NCBI RefSeq assembly: GCF_900100365.1
Contig: NZ_FNKU01000001.1
Coordinates: forward strand, 4,043,501 to 4,107,500
Origin: Pseudomonas cannabina
GTDB lineage: Bacteria; Pseudomonadota; Gammaproteobacteria; Pseudomonadales; Pseudomonadaceae
DNA length: 64,000 nt
Reading direction: 5' to 3'
Both the position numbers and the translations under genes were made by a program. Below, in pieces: positions 17,006 through 28,461 of the stretch. Positions within the stretch are counted from its first letter, which is position 1, and each line of letters starts with the position of its first letter. Below the pieces are notes generated by a model. It was not told the DNA's origin. It was given only the letters and a program-made list of their open reading frames with translations, and did no database searches.

Positions 17006-20000
17006 CTATTTCAAGTCCTTATGATTCAAGATGCTCCAAGGCTTAAGCAAGCCCTTCCCCTGTTGGAGTACCAGACGCCAGTCCCCTCTCCCGGTACTTT
17101 TACCAACGGTAGTAAGATCCAGGGTAAACATCTGTACGTCCTTGGGTATATTGAATTTTCCATTGTGTTTCCACGCATGCAGGCTACCAGCGCCATCTTC
17201 GACGTACTTGGCAACTGCACGATTGACTGCGCTTTCAAGGCCGCCTTCGATATCGACCTGTATTTTACCCTGCGCCTTTGTAAACCTGCTGCTGGTGAAA
17301 AACGCATCCATGAATATCTTGTACCCGGACGGGTGAGCTCTATTGACCTGAGCCTCCTCGCGTGGGAGTTTCGGCACCGTATGTTTGCCGCCACCACGCA
17401 AACCGACCGGGGCAAGCACCCAGATGCCTTGACCGTCAAGCTGGATCGGTAGTTGGTAATAGGCGTCGGGGCGCCGTGAATCAATCACTCGCCATGCCGC
17501 GCAATCAACGTCGTATCTGACGGCATAGGCTTTTTCCTGTTGCACGGCGTAAAAGCGGCTCGGCACACCCTCTTGAGCTCTCTCATGGATGCCCCGATAA
17601 ATACCGTCGTCGCGCAACTTCAACCCGCCGGGCGTTTTTGATACGGCTGTTTTCGGATTGAGAACAGAGCGACCAACCGCCGCCGGAGAATACGGTTTAA
17701 CCCTCCGCCCTTTTGGAAGCGTCAGCCCATCGGCCAACAACAGCGCCGCCTGCACGAAATACAACGGAGCCGTGCCTTGTTCGCTGGCAGCCTTGGCGAC
17801 GCCCTGCCAGATGGCGTAAAAACTGCGAATGGCAGCGATAGGCAGTTGCACCTTGAAAGGCGTGAACGTGAGGACTATTTCGCCAACAGTCTGGACGATC
17901 TCCCAAGCACTTTGCCAGTTAGTTTCCCAATTGCTGTTGGTCTGCTCATCGACAGCCGATATCACGCGTTCGACTTCAGCGTCATACACCGCTTCAAGAA
18001 AGCTTTCACTGTGGGGCAGCAATTCCATGGACAGCTCATCCCGGCCAGCGGTCAATGCCCGCCTTACATCAGCCTGGTCAGGGAGCGCTGCCCTGCTCAC
18101 CAGATAGTCCAGCAATGCAGGTTCAAGCAGCAGTTGCTGAACCTCTTTCGAGCTGCTCATTTCCCGAAAACATTTACCGTCAGGCGGCTGCGGAGTAAAA
18201 ATCACCAACGAGCCGACGCTGGAGCGATCCTCGACGCCCATCGTCAGTACGCCGCTCAACGGCACACCGTTAATGGACAATTGGCTGGCCTGAATGCGAT
18301 GCCCCTCAACGGTTGCACGGTCATCACCGTCAACCGGATGGTCCAGAACGGCCGTTAACCACTTGTGGCCTCTGTTCGCCAGATCGGGAGGCAGGCTGCC
18401 ATCGCCCATAAAGTCGCCTGCCATTTTCGCCTCGATCCCGTCCAGGCGCATCTGGGCCTGCATCACGCGCGCGTAGCGCTCGCGGTGCCATCTTCCAGTA
18501 GGCGAGGTCGACAATACCGTTCTGAGGAACCGAGGATAATCCTCACCAATGTTCAGATCACGGATCAGCCCGAACAGATAACCGGCCTTGAGAAAGCCAA
18601 TCAATTGCCCCTGGCTGTCGAACGCGCGACTGGTCATCAGAAAGTTGAGATCGGTAACAGAGATATTTTCCAGGGACAGCTCAGTGAGGCTACGTTGCTG
18701 TGTGTCGTAATGCGCTTCTGTCTCCGAAGGGCCTGCAAACTCATAATCCAGATCCAGGATGAAGCCCGGATCGATTTCAATGCTCACTGTATGGACGCTG
18801 ACCTCGTCAGGATTCACCTCTACACCATGATCCAGCAGGATTCGCTCGCGCAGTTTCTCGCGAGCATAGTTGCGAAGCTGATCAGGCTCTCCGTACGCGG
18901 AAGGTTCAAGCAGGTCAGGAGCCTGTGCTTCGAGTAACGTCTGGCTGTAGCCCTGTACGGCGATCTTCCACGCATACTTGTCGTCATCGGGCGCGTCAGA
19001 AAACCACTCGGGCAAGAATTCGCTTTCAATCTCTGTCGGCTTTTCGGGATCGAACCAGCCTTTGTTCTCGTCGATCGCGCGCTGGGTCAAAGCCTTGCGA
19101 AACCCCGCTATATCCTGCTCGAACTGCATACCCAGCAGCAAACGGTCCTCAGCCTTCAATTGCGAACTGATTGCCAGATAAAAACTGTCGGTGCCGTCTT
19201 TGAACGCAGTGATTTCACCATTGCGTGAATCCTGAGCACTGTAATTACCGAAACCATCGTGCAACAGCACGATACGGGTTTCGTCAGGCCCCGTGGGCTC
19301 GTGCTTGCTCATGCCGGGGTCAACGATCACCAGATTCAGCCCTGACGCAGCCAGTAGCGCCCGAGCGCCAGTGCGAGCCAGTTCATCGGTGTGCTGATTG
19401 AAAATCCGGGTGCGCGACAGGCCATCAATCGCCGTACTGCGCGCCCATTCATCCAGCGAAATCTCCATCGCTTCGACGAAATCATCCGGCAGAACATCAT
19501 TTTTCAAAAAGTCGATTTGCTGTTCTTCGGTCAGTGGCATCCGCTCCAGCAGTTCTTCGAGACGGCTGATCGGGACCTGCGGATTCAAGGCGCCCAACCA
19601 GCCCAGAACCGGCGAGATTTCCATTTCGCCGCGATCCCAAAACGGCAGAAAAGGGTTGGGCAAAGGAACGTTCAGCGTACTTTTGGAAGACCCCTCATCT
19701 GTCAGCAACGCAGCAAACAGAAGCGGACGCTGTTCCCTCGCCAATCCTGCTATCTGTTCGCGCAGGGTGACGATCCGGCCAGCAATACTGTTGCTGCCCG
19801 GAAAGTTTCCGTCCATGCCGAGCGTAGAGCTGACAGGCAATTGGCTGAAGACAAGACTTAACAGGGGCTCGTCATCGGAGATGGAAGCACCGTCGGGTGC
19901 GACATAAGCATCGTCGCCGCTGTGCATCAGCACAACGGTGTTTTCGACAACGCTTTCGTCGTAGCCTTTCAGGTACAACGCAAGGTCTTCACCGTTTTCG

Positions 20001-20254
20001 TTTTGAACGCTGATCATCAATTCAGCAGGCCATTGCGGCAGCTGAACCAGCAAGGCGAACAATGCATTGTCGCCATCATCAGGGAAGTAATTCTTTTCCA
20101 TGAAATGCTCGACAAACTGATCGATGATTCGATCCGCCCGTTCACGTGCCCGGTGCTCACGCACCGCAACCGTGCTGGGGCTGAAGCGGTCAGGCCCGAG
20201 CGTTTTCTGTTCATTGCTACGGGCAAGCTTGCCCATGGGTGCTGCTTTCAACAT
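17006..20254 (-). CDS. DUF6543/dermonecrotic-toxin-like large protein
   Basis: I chose ATG 20254 (MLKAAPMGKLARSNEQKTLG) because AAGGAAATAGCC precedes it; a TTG at 20404 overlapping the amidase stop gives an atypical Arg-rich leader. The 1082 residues show the layout of Pseudomonas dermonecrotic toxin-domain (DUF6543) proteins. There is an alpha-helical N-terminal half with the ISRLEELLERMPLTEEQQID and GLNLVIVDPGMS regions, then a linker segment (SRFYAVQQEKAYAVRYDVD ... GIWVLAPVGLRGGG) that in relatives precedes a variable C-terminal module. The last 126 residues (after RGGG) look like that module and are not recognised by me. There is no signal peptide. It may be a secreted toxin. No immunity gene is downstream; a terminator follows at 16922. 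The amidase gene lies 146 bases upstream on the same strand. Confidence 0.7.
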   Translation of the reverse strand: MLKAAPMGKLARSNEQKTLGPDRFSPSTVAVREHRARERADRIIDQFVEHFMEKNYFPDDGDNALFALLVQLPQWPAELMISVQNENGEDLALYLKGYDESVVENTVVLMHSGDDAYVAPDGASISDDEPLLSLVFSQLPVSSTLGMDGNFPGSNSIAGRIVTLREQIAGLAREQRPLLFAALLTDEGSSKSTLNVPLPNPFLPFWDRGEMEISPVLGWLGALNPQVPISRLEELLERMPLTEEQQIDFLKNDVLPDDFVEAMEISLDEWARSTAIDGLSRTRIFNQHTDELARTGARALLAASGLNLVIVDPGMSKHEPTGPDETRIVLLHDGFGNYSAQDSRNGEITAFKDGTDSFYLAISSQLKAEDRLLLGMQFEQDIAGFRKALTQRAIDENKGWFDPEKPTEIESEFLPEWFSDAPDDDKYAWKIAVQGYSQTLLEAQAPDLLEPSAYGEPDQLRNYAREKLRERILLDHGVEVNPDEVSVHTVSIEIDPGFILDLDYEFAGPSETEAHYDTQQRSLTELSLENISVTDLNFLMTSRAFDSQGQLIGFLKAGYLFGLIRDLNIGEDYPRFLRTVLSTSPTGRWHRERYARVMQAQMRLDGIEAKMAGDFMGDGSLPPDLANRGHKWLTAVLDHPVDGDDRATVEGHRIQASQLSINGVPLSGVLTMGVEDRSSVGSLVIFTPQPPDGKCFREMSSSKEVQQLLLEPALLDYLVSRAALPDQADVRRALTAGRDELSMELLPHSESFLEAVYDAEVERVISAVDEQTNSNWETNWQSAWEIVQTVGEIVLTFTPFKVQLPIAAIRSFYAIWQGVAKAASEQGTAPLYFVQAALLLADGLTLPKGRRVKPYSPAAVGRSVLNPKTAVSKTPGGLKLRDDGIYRGIHERAQEGVPSRFYAVQQEKAYAVRYDVDCAAWRVIDSRRPDAYYQLPIQLDGQGIWVLAPVGLRGGGKHTVPKLPREEAQVNRAHPSGYKIFMDAFFTSSRFTKAQGKIQVDIEGGLESAVNRAVAKYVEDGAGSLHAWKHNGKFNIPKDVQMFTLDLTTVGKSTGRGDWRLVLQQGKGLLKPWSILNHKDLK

Positions 20255-20400
20255 GGCTATTTCCTTATAGCGACATGGAGGGCGGGAGCGTCGATCCAGC
20301 GATCGATCTCCCGATGAACGTGCAAGAGCGTAACGATTTTCGAGAGCGCGAAAAGCAAGCGCACCTTCCGCGGGACTGAGGCCACCGAAGGCTTCTCGTA

Positions 20401-21960
20401 TCAATCTTCCTGAGGCACAGTCGTGCTGATCGAGGTTGAGGGCGCAGCCAAAAGAACCTGTTCAAGTGCGTAGGCATAGCTCAGCAATTTAGCTTCCTCC
20501 CAGGCAGTGGAAAGAAAGTACAGTCCTTTTGGCAGACCTTCATCATTGAGTCCGACAGGCAGGTTTATTCCCGGATAACCCGCAATAGCGCCAACTGCTC
20601 CGAAAGCGCTCTCCGACCAGTCGATGAGCGCGTCAAGCGAGTGTCGTTGCAAGAGCCCGTCTATCAACTGCTGATGGGAACGGCGCAAATCGGTCGCATC
20701 ATAAAAATAGATCGCCTGATCTACGACCGTGCCCGAAGCCGCAATCAACGCGTCCTGACTGTAACCTTCCGGCCCAGGAGACGCGACATTGAAGGCAATG
20801 ATGTCATCAAGCGTGCGAACCTCAAGCCCGGGACGGGTTTTCAAGTACGCTTCAAGCTCACGCTTGAAGTCATTCATGAGCATTTCAGGCTCCGCCATGC
20901 TGGAAACAAGCGGAACATCGACCGGAACCAATATCGCCCCGGCCGACCTCAGATTACGCTTTATCTTTTGGAATGCGGGATCGTCGTCCATGAATCGACC
21001 GTCAGGCAGTTTGCTCGGATAACCCAGACGCTTGCCTCTCAATGCGTCCGCTCTGAGGTACTCAACGTAGCTAACGGTGTTGCCGGGGACTTGGTAGGTG
21101 GCCTTGTCGAACGGGTCAGTGCCGCTCATCGCCGTCAGCATGATGGCAGCATCAGTGACCGTTCGCGCCATTGGACCGGGGGTGTCCTGGCGACTGGAGA
21201 TCGGAATCATGCCAGAGCGGCTAAGCAGACCCAGCGTGGGCCTCACTCCCACGACGCCACTCGTGGCGGCAGACTGAATGATCGAACCATTGGTTTCAGT
21301 ACCCACCGCCAAGGGCGAAAAGCCGGCTGCAACACCTACCGCCGGACCCGAGCTGGAGCCAAGCGGACTGGCAGCCAGGTCATATGGATGACGCGTTTGC
21401 CCGCCTCGGCCGCTCCAACCGTTCGGGACGTCACTTCCACGGAAATTAGACCATTCGCTGAGGTTGGCCTTGCCGATAATGATCGCGCCGGCGTCGCGTA
21501 GCCGCTGCACCACAAAAGCGTCGTACTGCGCAGGCGCTCCAGCCATGGCGAGTGCGCCTGCAGTCGTCTGCATTTTGTCTGCCGTATCGATATTGTCTTT
21601 CACCAGTACAGGAATGCCGTGCAGCGCCCCTCGTTGCTTGCCGCTGGCGCGCTCCCTGTCGAGCAGAGTGGCTATCCGCCGAGCCTCGGGGTTGATTTCG
21701 ATGACAGCGTTGAGCGCCGGGCCATTGTTGTTCAGCGCTTCGATACGCTGGAGCAGATCGTGGACCAGCTCGGCGGAAGTCAGGCTACCTTCGCTCAAGC
21801 GTTTCTGAAGCTCCACACTGGTTTCGAAATGGGATGCCTTTGTTTCGATGATCGATCCGAAAACGGGCCCATCGAATTGCGTATTTGCCTGATCGCCAGC
21901 ACATGCAAATGCGAAAGGCGCAATAGAAAGCGCGCAAAACAGGCCAAACTTGGTTTTCAT
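20401..21960 (-). CDS. Secreted amidase-signature enzyme
   Basis: This 519-residue amidase-signature hydrolase has an N-terminal signal peptide (MKTKFGLFCALSIAPFAFAC). The Ser-cisSer-Lys triad is visible: Lys121 in GIPVLVKDNIDT, cis-Ser within GSSSGPAVGVAAG (about 202-204) and the nucleophile Ser226 in GTETNGSIIQSAA. The substrate is not evident; the family cleaves linear amides. It is probably exported to the periplasm or beyond. It lies 146 bases upstream of the toxin-like gene on the same strand, so the two may be cotranscribed. A maturation or delivery role for the amidase is possible but unsupported. Confidence 0.88.
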   Translation of the reverse strand: MKTKFGLFCALSIAPFAFACAGDQANTQFDGPVFGSIIETKASHFETSVELQKRLSEGSLTSAELVHDLLQRIEALNNNGPALNAVIEINPEARRIATLLDRERASGKQRGALHGIPVLVKDNIDTADKMQTTAGALAMAGAPAQYDAFVVQRLRDAGAIIIGKANLSEWSNFRGSDVPNGWSGRGGQTRHPYDLAASPLGSSSGPAVGVAAGFSPLAVGTETNGSIIQSAATSGVVGVRPTLGLLSRSGMIPISSRQDTPGPMARTVTDAAIMLTAMSGTDPFDKATYQVPGNTVSYVEYLRADALRGKRLGYPSKLPDGRFMDDDPAFQKIKRNLRSAGAILVPVDVPLVSSMAEPEMLMNDFKRELEAYLKTRPGLEVRTLDDIIAFNVASPGPEGYSQDALIAASGTVVDQAIYFYDATDLRRSHQQLIDGLLQRHSLDALIDWSESAFGAVGAIAGYPGINLPVGLNDEGLPKGLYFLSTAWEEAKLLSYAYALEQVLLAAPSTSISTTVPQED

Positions 21961-22083
21961 GACGTCCTTCCCTGGTTGATAAAACGCTCCTCGTGAGCGA
22001 GTTCGCCAAGTCTAGGAAGGGAGTAGCACCGGGGATGTCAGCCAAACAGGCAGATTGCAGGTGAAGGGTAGACGCTTGTTGTA

Positions 22084-22111
22084 GGAGTGCGCCTCAGCAA
22101 AGGCGCACTCC
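22084..22111 (-). terminator. Hairpin downstream of gltD
   Basis: GGAGTGCGCCT-CAGCAA-AGGCGCACTCC is a perfect 11-bp stem seven bases after the gltD stop. It lacks a clear T-tract on the minus strand, so it may be a 3'-end stabiliser or a REP-derived hairpin rather than a strong terminator. Confidence 0.55.
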
Positions 22112-22117
22112 CAAGAC

Positions 22118-23584
<1,467 letters not shown>

Positions 23585-23658
23585 AAAAAATCATGATCGC
23601 AGGCCATTCGCGCACTGCCGTTAACTCGCGGCTTGAAGCTAACCGCTAGCAGCTGCTG

Positions 23659-26600
23659 TTATTGCGGATTCGCCCGGGTGCTGGAGAGCAGCGATTTCAG
23701 GTTGGCCGCCTTGGGCTTGACCAGCCAGAAACGACGCAGGTAATCGTCCAGGTTTTCCGCCAGGTTACGGCCCCATTCACTGTCGGTTTCCGCCACGTAC
23801 TCGTTCAGAACGCTCTGCAGGTGAGTGCGGTAGGCCTCCATCGACTCGCCGCTGATGCGCTGGATCTCGACCAGTTCATGGTTGACCAGGTCAACGAAGG
23901 TGTTGTCCTGATCGAGCACGTACGCGAAGCCACCGGTCATCCCGGAACCGAAGTTGTAACCGGTTTTACCGAGCACGCAGACGAAACCGCCGGTCATGTA
24001 CTCACAGCAGTGGTCGCCGGTGCCTTCCACAACCGTGTGAGCACCCGAGTTACGCACCGCAAAACGCTCGCCTGCGGTACCCGCCGCGAACAGCTTGCCG
24101 CCGGTCGCACCGTACAGACAGGTGTTACCAATAATCGCGCTCTCGTTGGTCTTGAACGGGCTGCCCTTGGGCGGCACGATCACCAGCTTGCCTGCGGTCA
24201 TGCCTTTACCAACGTAGTCGTTGGCATCGCCTTCCAGGTACATGTTCAAACCACCGGCGTTCCAAACCCCGAAGCTCTGCCCGGCAGTGCCTTTGAAGCG
24301 GAAGGTGATCGGCGCCTTGTTCATGCCCTGATTGCCGTGCAGTTTGGCAATTTCGCCGGAAATCCGTGCGCCTATGGAACGGTCGCAGTTGCAGATGTCC
24401 AGTTCGTACTCGCCGCCGCTGAGGGCTTCGATGGCGGGCTTGGCCAGCTCGACCATTTTCTCGGCCAGCAAACCCTTGTCGAATGGCGGGTTGCGATCTA
24501 CCCGACTGAACTGAGGTTTGTCCGCCGGAATGTGATCGCTGCCCAGCAACGGCGTCAGGTCCAGATGCCGTTGCTTTTCGGTTTCGCCCGGCAGGATGTC
24601 CAGCAGGTCGGTACGGCCGATCAGTTCTTCCAGCGAGCGAACACCCAGCCTGGCCAGCCACTCACGGGTTTCTTCAGCCACGTAGGTGAAGAAGTTGATC
24701 ACCATGTCGACGGTGCCGATGTAGTGGTCCTTGCGCAGCTTTTCATTCTGTGTAGCCACGCCGGTGGCGCAGTTGTTCAGGTGGCAAATTCGCAGGTATT
24801 TGCAGCCCAGCGCGATCATTGGCGCAGTACCGAAGCCGAAGCTTTCAGCGCCGAGAATGGCGGCTTTGATCACGTCGAGGCCGGTCTTCAGACCACCGTC
24901 GGTCTGCACCCGGACCTTGCCGCGCAGGTCATTGCCGCGCAAGGTCTGGTGCGTTTCAGCCAGGCCCAGTTCCCACGGCGCGCCAGCGTACTTGATGGAA
25001 GTCAGCGGCGATGCGCCGGTGCCGCCGTCGTAGCCGGAAATGGTGATCAGGTCGGCATACGCTTTGGCCACGCCTGCAGCAATGGTGCCTACGCCCGCTT
25101 CTGCCACCAGCTTGACCGAGACCAGCGCCGCCGGGTTGACCTGTTTCAGGTCGAAAATCAGCTGCGACAGGTCTTCGATAGAATAGATGTCGTGATGCGG
25201 CGGCGGCGAAATCAGCGTCACGCCCGGTACCGCATAGCGCAGCTTGGCGATCAGGCCATTGACCTTGCCGCCCGGCAATTGCCCGCCTTCGCCCGGCTTG
25301 GCGCCCTGCGCAACCTTGATCTGCAGCACATCGGCGTTGACCAGATATTCCGGTGTTACACCAAAGCGGCCGGTGGCGATCTGCTTGATCTTCGAGCTGC
25401 GGATGGTGCCGTAGCGCGCCGGATCTTCACCGCCTTCACCGGAGTTGGAACGCGCGCCCAGACGGTTCATCGCCTCGGCCAGCGCTTCGTGAGCTTCTGG
25501 CGACAAGGCACCCAGCGAAATACCGGCCGAATCGAAGCGCTTGAGGATTTCACTCAGCGGCTCTATTTCGTCGATGTTCAGCGGCTGATCGACGGTCTTG
25601 ACCTGCAACAGGTCGCGAATCATCGACACCGGACGCTGATCGACCAGCGCGGTGTATTCCTTGAACTTGCTGTAATCGCCCTGCTGCACTGCGGCTTGCA
25701 GGGTGCTGACCACGTCCGGGTTGTAGGCGTGGTATTCGCCATCGTAGACGAACTTGAGCAGACCGCCCTGCTGGATCGGCTTGCGCGGGCTCCAGGCTTC
25801 GGCGGCCAGGGCTTTCTGTTCGGCTTCGAGATCGACGAAACGCGCGCCCTTCAAACGGCTCGGCACGCCACGGAAGCTGGTGTTACAGACTTCTTCGGAC
25901 AAGCCAATGGCTTCGAACAGTTGCGCACCGCGATAGGACGCCACCGTCGAAATGCCCATTTTCGACAGAATCTTGAGCAGGCCTTTGGTGATGCCTTTGC
26001 GGTAATTCTTGAAGACTTCGTACAGATCGCCCAGCACTTCGCCGGTGCGGATCAGGTCACCCAGCACTTCGTAGGCCAGGAATGGATACACCGCCGAAGC
26101 GCCGAAACCGATCAGCACAGCGAAATGGTGCGGGTCACGCGCCGTGGCGGTTTCGACCAGGATGTTGCTGTCGCAACGCAGGCCCTGCTCGGTCAGACGG
26201 TGGTGCACCGCGCCGACCGCCAGCGAAGCGTGAACCGGCAGTTTGCCTGGTGCGATGTGGCGGTCGGTCAGCACAATCAGGGTATGACCGGAACGCACAG
26301 CCTCTTCGGCCTGATCGGCGACGTTGCGCACAGCGGCTTCAAGGCCCAGGCTCTCGTCGTAGTTCAGGTCGATGATGTGGCGCTCGAAGCCCGGACGCTC
26401 CAGATTCATCAGCGAGCGCCATTTGGCCGGCGAAATGACCGGCGAGCTGAGGATCACGCGCGAAGCGTGCTCTGGCGATTCCTGGAAGATGTTGCGCTCG
26501 GCACCGAGGCAGATTTCCAGCGACATGACGATGGCTTCACGCAGCGGGTCGATCGGCGGGTTGGTGACCTGCGCGAACTGCTGGCGGAAGTAATCGTAAG

Positions 26601-28104
26601 GCGAGCGCACACGGCGCGACAGCACCGCCATCGGCGTGTCGTCACCCATCGAACCCACGGCTTCCTGACCCTGCTCGCCCAACGGACGCAGCACCTGATC
26701 ACGTTCTTCGAACGTGACCTGATACATCTTCATGTACTGCTTGAGTTGCTCGCTGTCATAAAAAGCCGAACCGTGGTCGTTGTCTTCCAAGGTGGCCTGA
26801 ATGCGCAGGGCATTCTTGCGCAGCCACTGCTTGTACGGATGACGCGACTTGAGGCGGTTGTCGATGGCCTCGGTGTCGAGGATCTGGCCGGTTTCGGTGT
26901 CCACGGCAAAAATCTGCCCAGGACCGACACGGCCTTTGGCGATGACGTCTTCGGGCTTGTAGTCCCACACGCCAATTTCCGACGCAAGGGTGATGTAGCC
27001 GTTCTTGGTGGTGACCCAGCGCGCCGGGCGCAGGCCGTTACGGTCGAGCAGGCAGACCGCGTGACGACCTTCGGTCATCACAATGCCAGCCGGGCCGTCC
27101 CACGGTTCCATGTGCATGGAGTTGTATTCATAGAAAGCGCGTAGATCCGGGTCCATGGTCTCGACGTTCTGCCACGCAGGCGGAATGATCATGCGCACGC
27201 CACGGAACAGGTCGATGCCACCGGTGACCATCAGCTCGAGCATGTTGTCCATGCTCGACGAGTCTGAGCCCACGCGGTTGACCAGCGGGCCCAGTTCGTC
27301 CAGCTCCATCAGATCGTTGGTGAACTTGGTGCGACGCGCCTGTGCCCAGTTTCGGTTACCGGTGATGGTGTTGATCTCGCCGTTGTGGGCAAGAAAGCGG
27401 AAAGGCTGAGCCAGCGGCCATTTCGGCAGGGTATTGGTCGAAAAGCGCTGGTGAAACACGCAAATGGCGGTTTGCAGACGCTCGTCGCTCAGGTCCGGGA
27501 AGAAGGCCGTGAGATCGGCCGGCATCATCAGGCCTTTATAAATGATGGTTTTGTGCGAAAAGCTACAGATGTAGTGATCGCTGTCCGCAGCGTTGGCCAC
27601 CGATGAACGGCGACGGGCGCTGAACAGCTTGATCGCGAATTCCTGATCGCTCAGGCCTTCGCCGCCGATGTACACCTGCTCGATTTTCGGCAGACGTTCC
27701 AGGGCCAGTTGCCCCAGTACGCTGGTGTCGATGGGCACCTGACGCCAGCCCACCAGCTCCAGGCCCTCGGCCAGGATCTCGCGGTTCATGTTCTCGCGTG
27801 CGGCTTCGGCCCTGGCGTCATCCTGATTGAGGAACACCATGCCCACCGCGTACTGGCGAGGCAGATCGACACCGAAATGTTCCTTGGCCATGGCACGCAG
27901 AAAACCGTCGGGCTTCTGGATCAACAGGCCGCAACCGTCACCGGTCTTGCCGTCGGCGTTGATACCGCCACGGTGGGTCATGCAGGTCAGGGCCTGAACG
28001 GCCGTCTGCAACAGGTGATGACTGGGCTCGCCCTGCATATGAGCGATCAGGCCGAAGCCACAGTTATCCTTGAATTCATCTGGTTGGTACAGACCTGCTT
28101 TCAT
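23659..28104 (-). CDS. gltB: Glutamate synthase (NADPH) large subunit GltB
   Basis: GltB hydrolyses glutamine and reduces 2-oxoglutarate with the released ammonia to give two glutamates. ATG at 28104 ([14 protein letters not shown]) gives 1481 residues; GTG at 28110 is an alternative. The Ntn-type amidotransferase cysteine follows the propeptide as [13 protein letters not shown]-domain segments and the 3Fe-4S cluster motif [13 protein letters not shown] are present. The C-terminal beta-helix is seen in the [17 protein letters not shown] repeats. The operon gltB-gltD is complete. Confidence 0.97.
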   Translation of the reverse strand: MKAGLYQPDEFKDNCGFGLIAHMQGEPSHHLLQTAVQALTCMTHRGGINADGKTGDGCGLLIQKPDGFLRAMAKEHFGVDLPRQYAVGMVFLNQDDARAEAARENMNREILAEGLELVGWRQVPIDTSVLGQLALERLPKIEQVYIGGEGLSDQEFAIKLFSARRRSSVANAADSDHYICSFSHKTIIYKGLMMPADLTAFFPDLSDERLQTAICVFHQRFSTNTLPKWPLAQPFRFLAHNGEINTITGNRNWAQARRTKFTNDLMELDELGPLVNRVGSDSSSMDNMLELMVTGGIDLFRGVRMIIPPAWQNVETMDPDLRAFYEYNSMHMEPWDGPAGIVMTEGRHAVCLLDRNGLRPARWVTTKNGYITLASEIGVWDYKPEDVIAKGRVGPGQIFAVDTETGQILDTEAIDNRLKSRHPYKQWLRKNALRIQATLEDNDHGSAFYDSEQLKQYMKMYQVTFEERDQVLRPLGEQGQEAVGSMGDDTPMAVLSRRVRSPYDYFRQQFAQVTNPPIDPLREAIVMSLEICLGAERNIFQESPEHASRVILSSPVISPAKWRSLMNLERPGFERHIIDLNYDESLGLEAAVRNVADQAEEAVRSGHTLIVLTDRHIAPGKLPVHASLAVGAVHHRLTEQGLRCDSNILVETATARDPHHFAVLIGFGASAVYPFLAYEVLGDLIRTGEVLGDLYEVFKNYRKGITKGLLKILSKMGISTVASYRGAQLFEAIGLSEEVCNTSFRGVPSRLKGARFVDLEAEQKALAAEAWSPRKPIQQGGLLKFVYDGEYHAYNPDVVSTLQAAVQQGDYSKFKEYTALVDQRPVSMIRDLLQVKTVDQPLNIDEIEPLSEILKRFDSAGISLGALSPEAHEALAEAMNRLGARSNSGEGGEDPARYGTIRSSKIKQIATGRFGVTPEYLVNADVLQIKVAQGAKPGEGGQLPGGKVNGLIAKLRYAVPGVTLISPPPHHDIYSIEDLSQLIFDLKQVNPAALVSVKLVAEAGVGTIAAGVAKAYADLITISGYDGGTGASPLTSIKYAGAPWELGLAETHQTLRGNDLRGKVRVQTDGGLKTGLDVIKAAILGAESFGFGTAPMIALGCKYLRICHLNNCATGVATQNEKLRKDHYIGTVDMVINFFTYVAEETREWLARLGVRSLEELIGRTDLLDILPGETEKQRHLDLTPLLGSDHIPADKPQFSRVDRNPPFDKGLLAEKMVELAKPAIEALSGGEYELDICNCDRSIGARISGEIAKLHGNQGMNKAPITFRFKGTAGQSFGVWNAGGLNMYLEGDANDYVGKGMTAGKLVIVPPKGSPFKTNESAIIGNTCLYGATGGKLFAAGTAGERFAVRNSGAHTVVEGTGDHCCEYMTGGFVCVLGKTGYNFGSGMTGGFAYVLDQDNTFVDLVNHELVEIQRISGESMEAYRTHLQSVLNEYVAETDSEWGRNLAENLDDYLRRFWLVKPKAANLKSLLSSTRANPQ

Positions 28105-28461
28105 AGACACTTTCTCACCAGGCTGCCTCTATACGAGGCAAATTTCCTTTTAATTCAACCAATTACCTGACACGCCGAACGTACGCCGGCTTTGGACAGG
28201 CAAAACGGAGGTCATTGTACACAGCGACACAAGCGCTCACAAATTTAACGACGATTGGTTGATAATCAATGTCGCAATTATGAAAGTTTTAAAGCGGGTC
28301 GCTGTGCTAGTCAAAACATTTCATCATGAATCGGACTGACGCGACGGAGACTGTAGGGCGTTTGTAACGCGGACGCCGCATGGCGCGCCTCAATAAGGCA
28401 CGTCCAGGCGGGTTTAAGTCAGGTTTGCCGGGTGAGCGGCCCGGATAGGACCGCTGCGACT
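28105..28461. other. gltB upstream region, no gene seen
   Basis: This 357-base gap lies between the gltB start and the AAA/SPOR gene stop. It contains a small hairpin GCCTC-TATAC-GAGGC (28125-28139) just ahead of the gltB ribosome site and an AT-rich promoter-like stretch near 28230-28320. Nothing else is recognised. Confidence 0.4.

Noticed and set aside
23662..27144. 1160-codon open frame on the plus strand
   Set aside because: It is antisense to gltB, which has an unbroken GltB sequence; a long antisense frame is expected from GC-rich codon use.
28105..28461. Possible small RNA or leader gene upstream of gltB
   Set aside because: Only a 5-bp hairpin near the gltB start is visible; no promoter-terminator pair marks an independent RNA.
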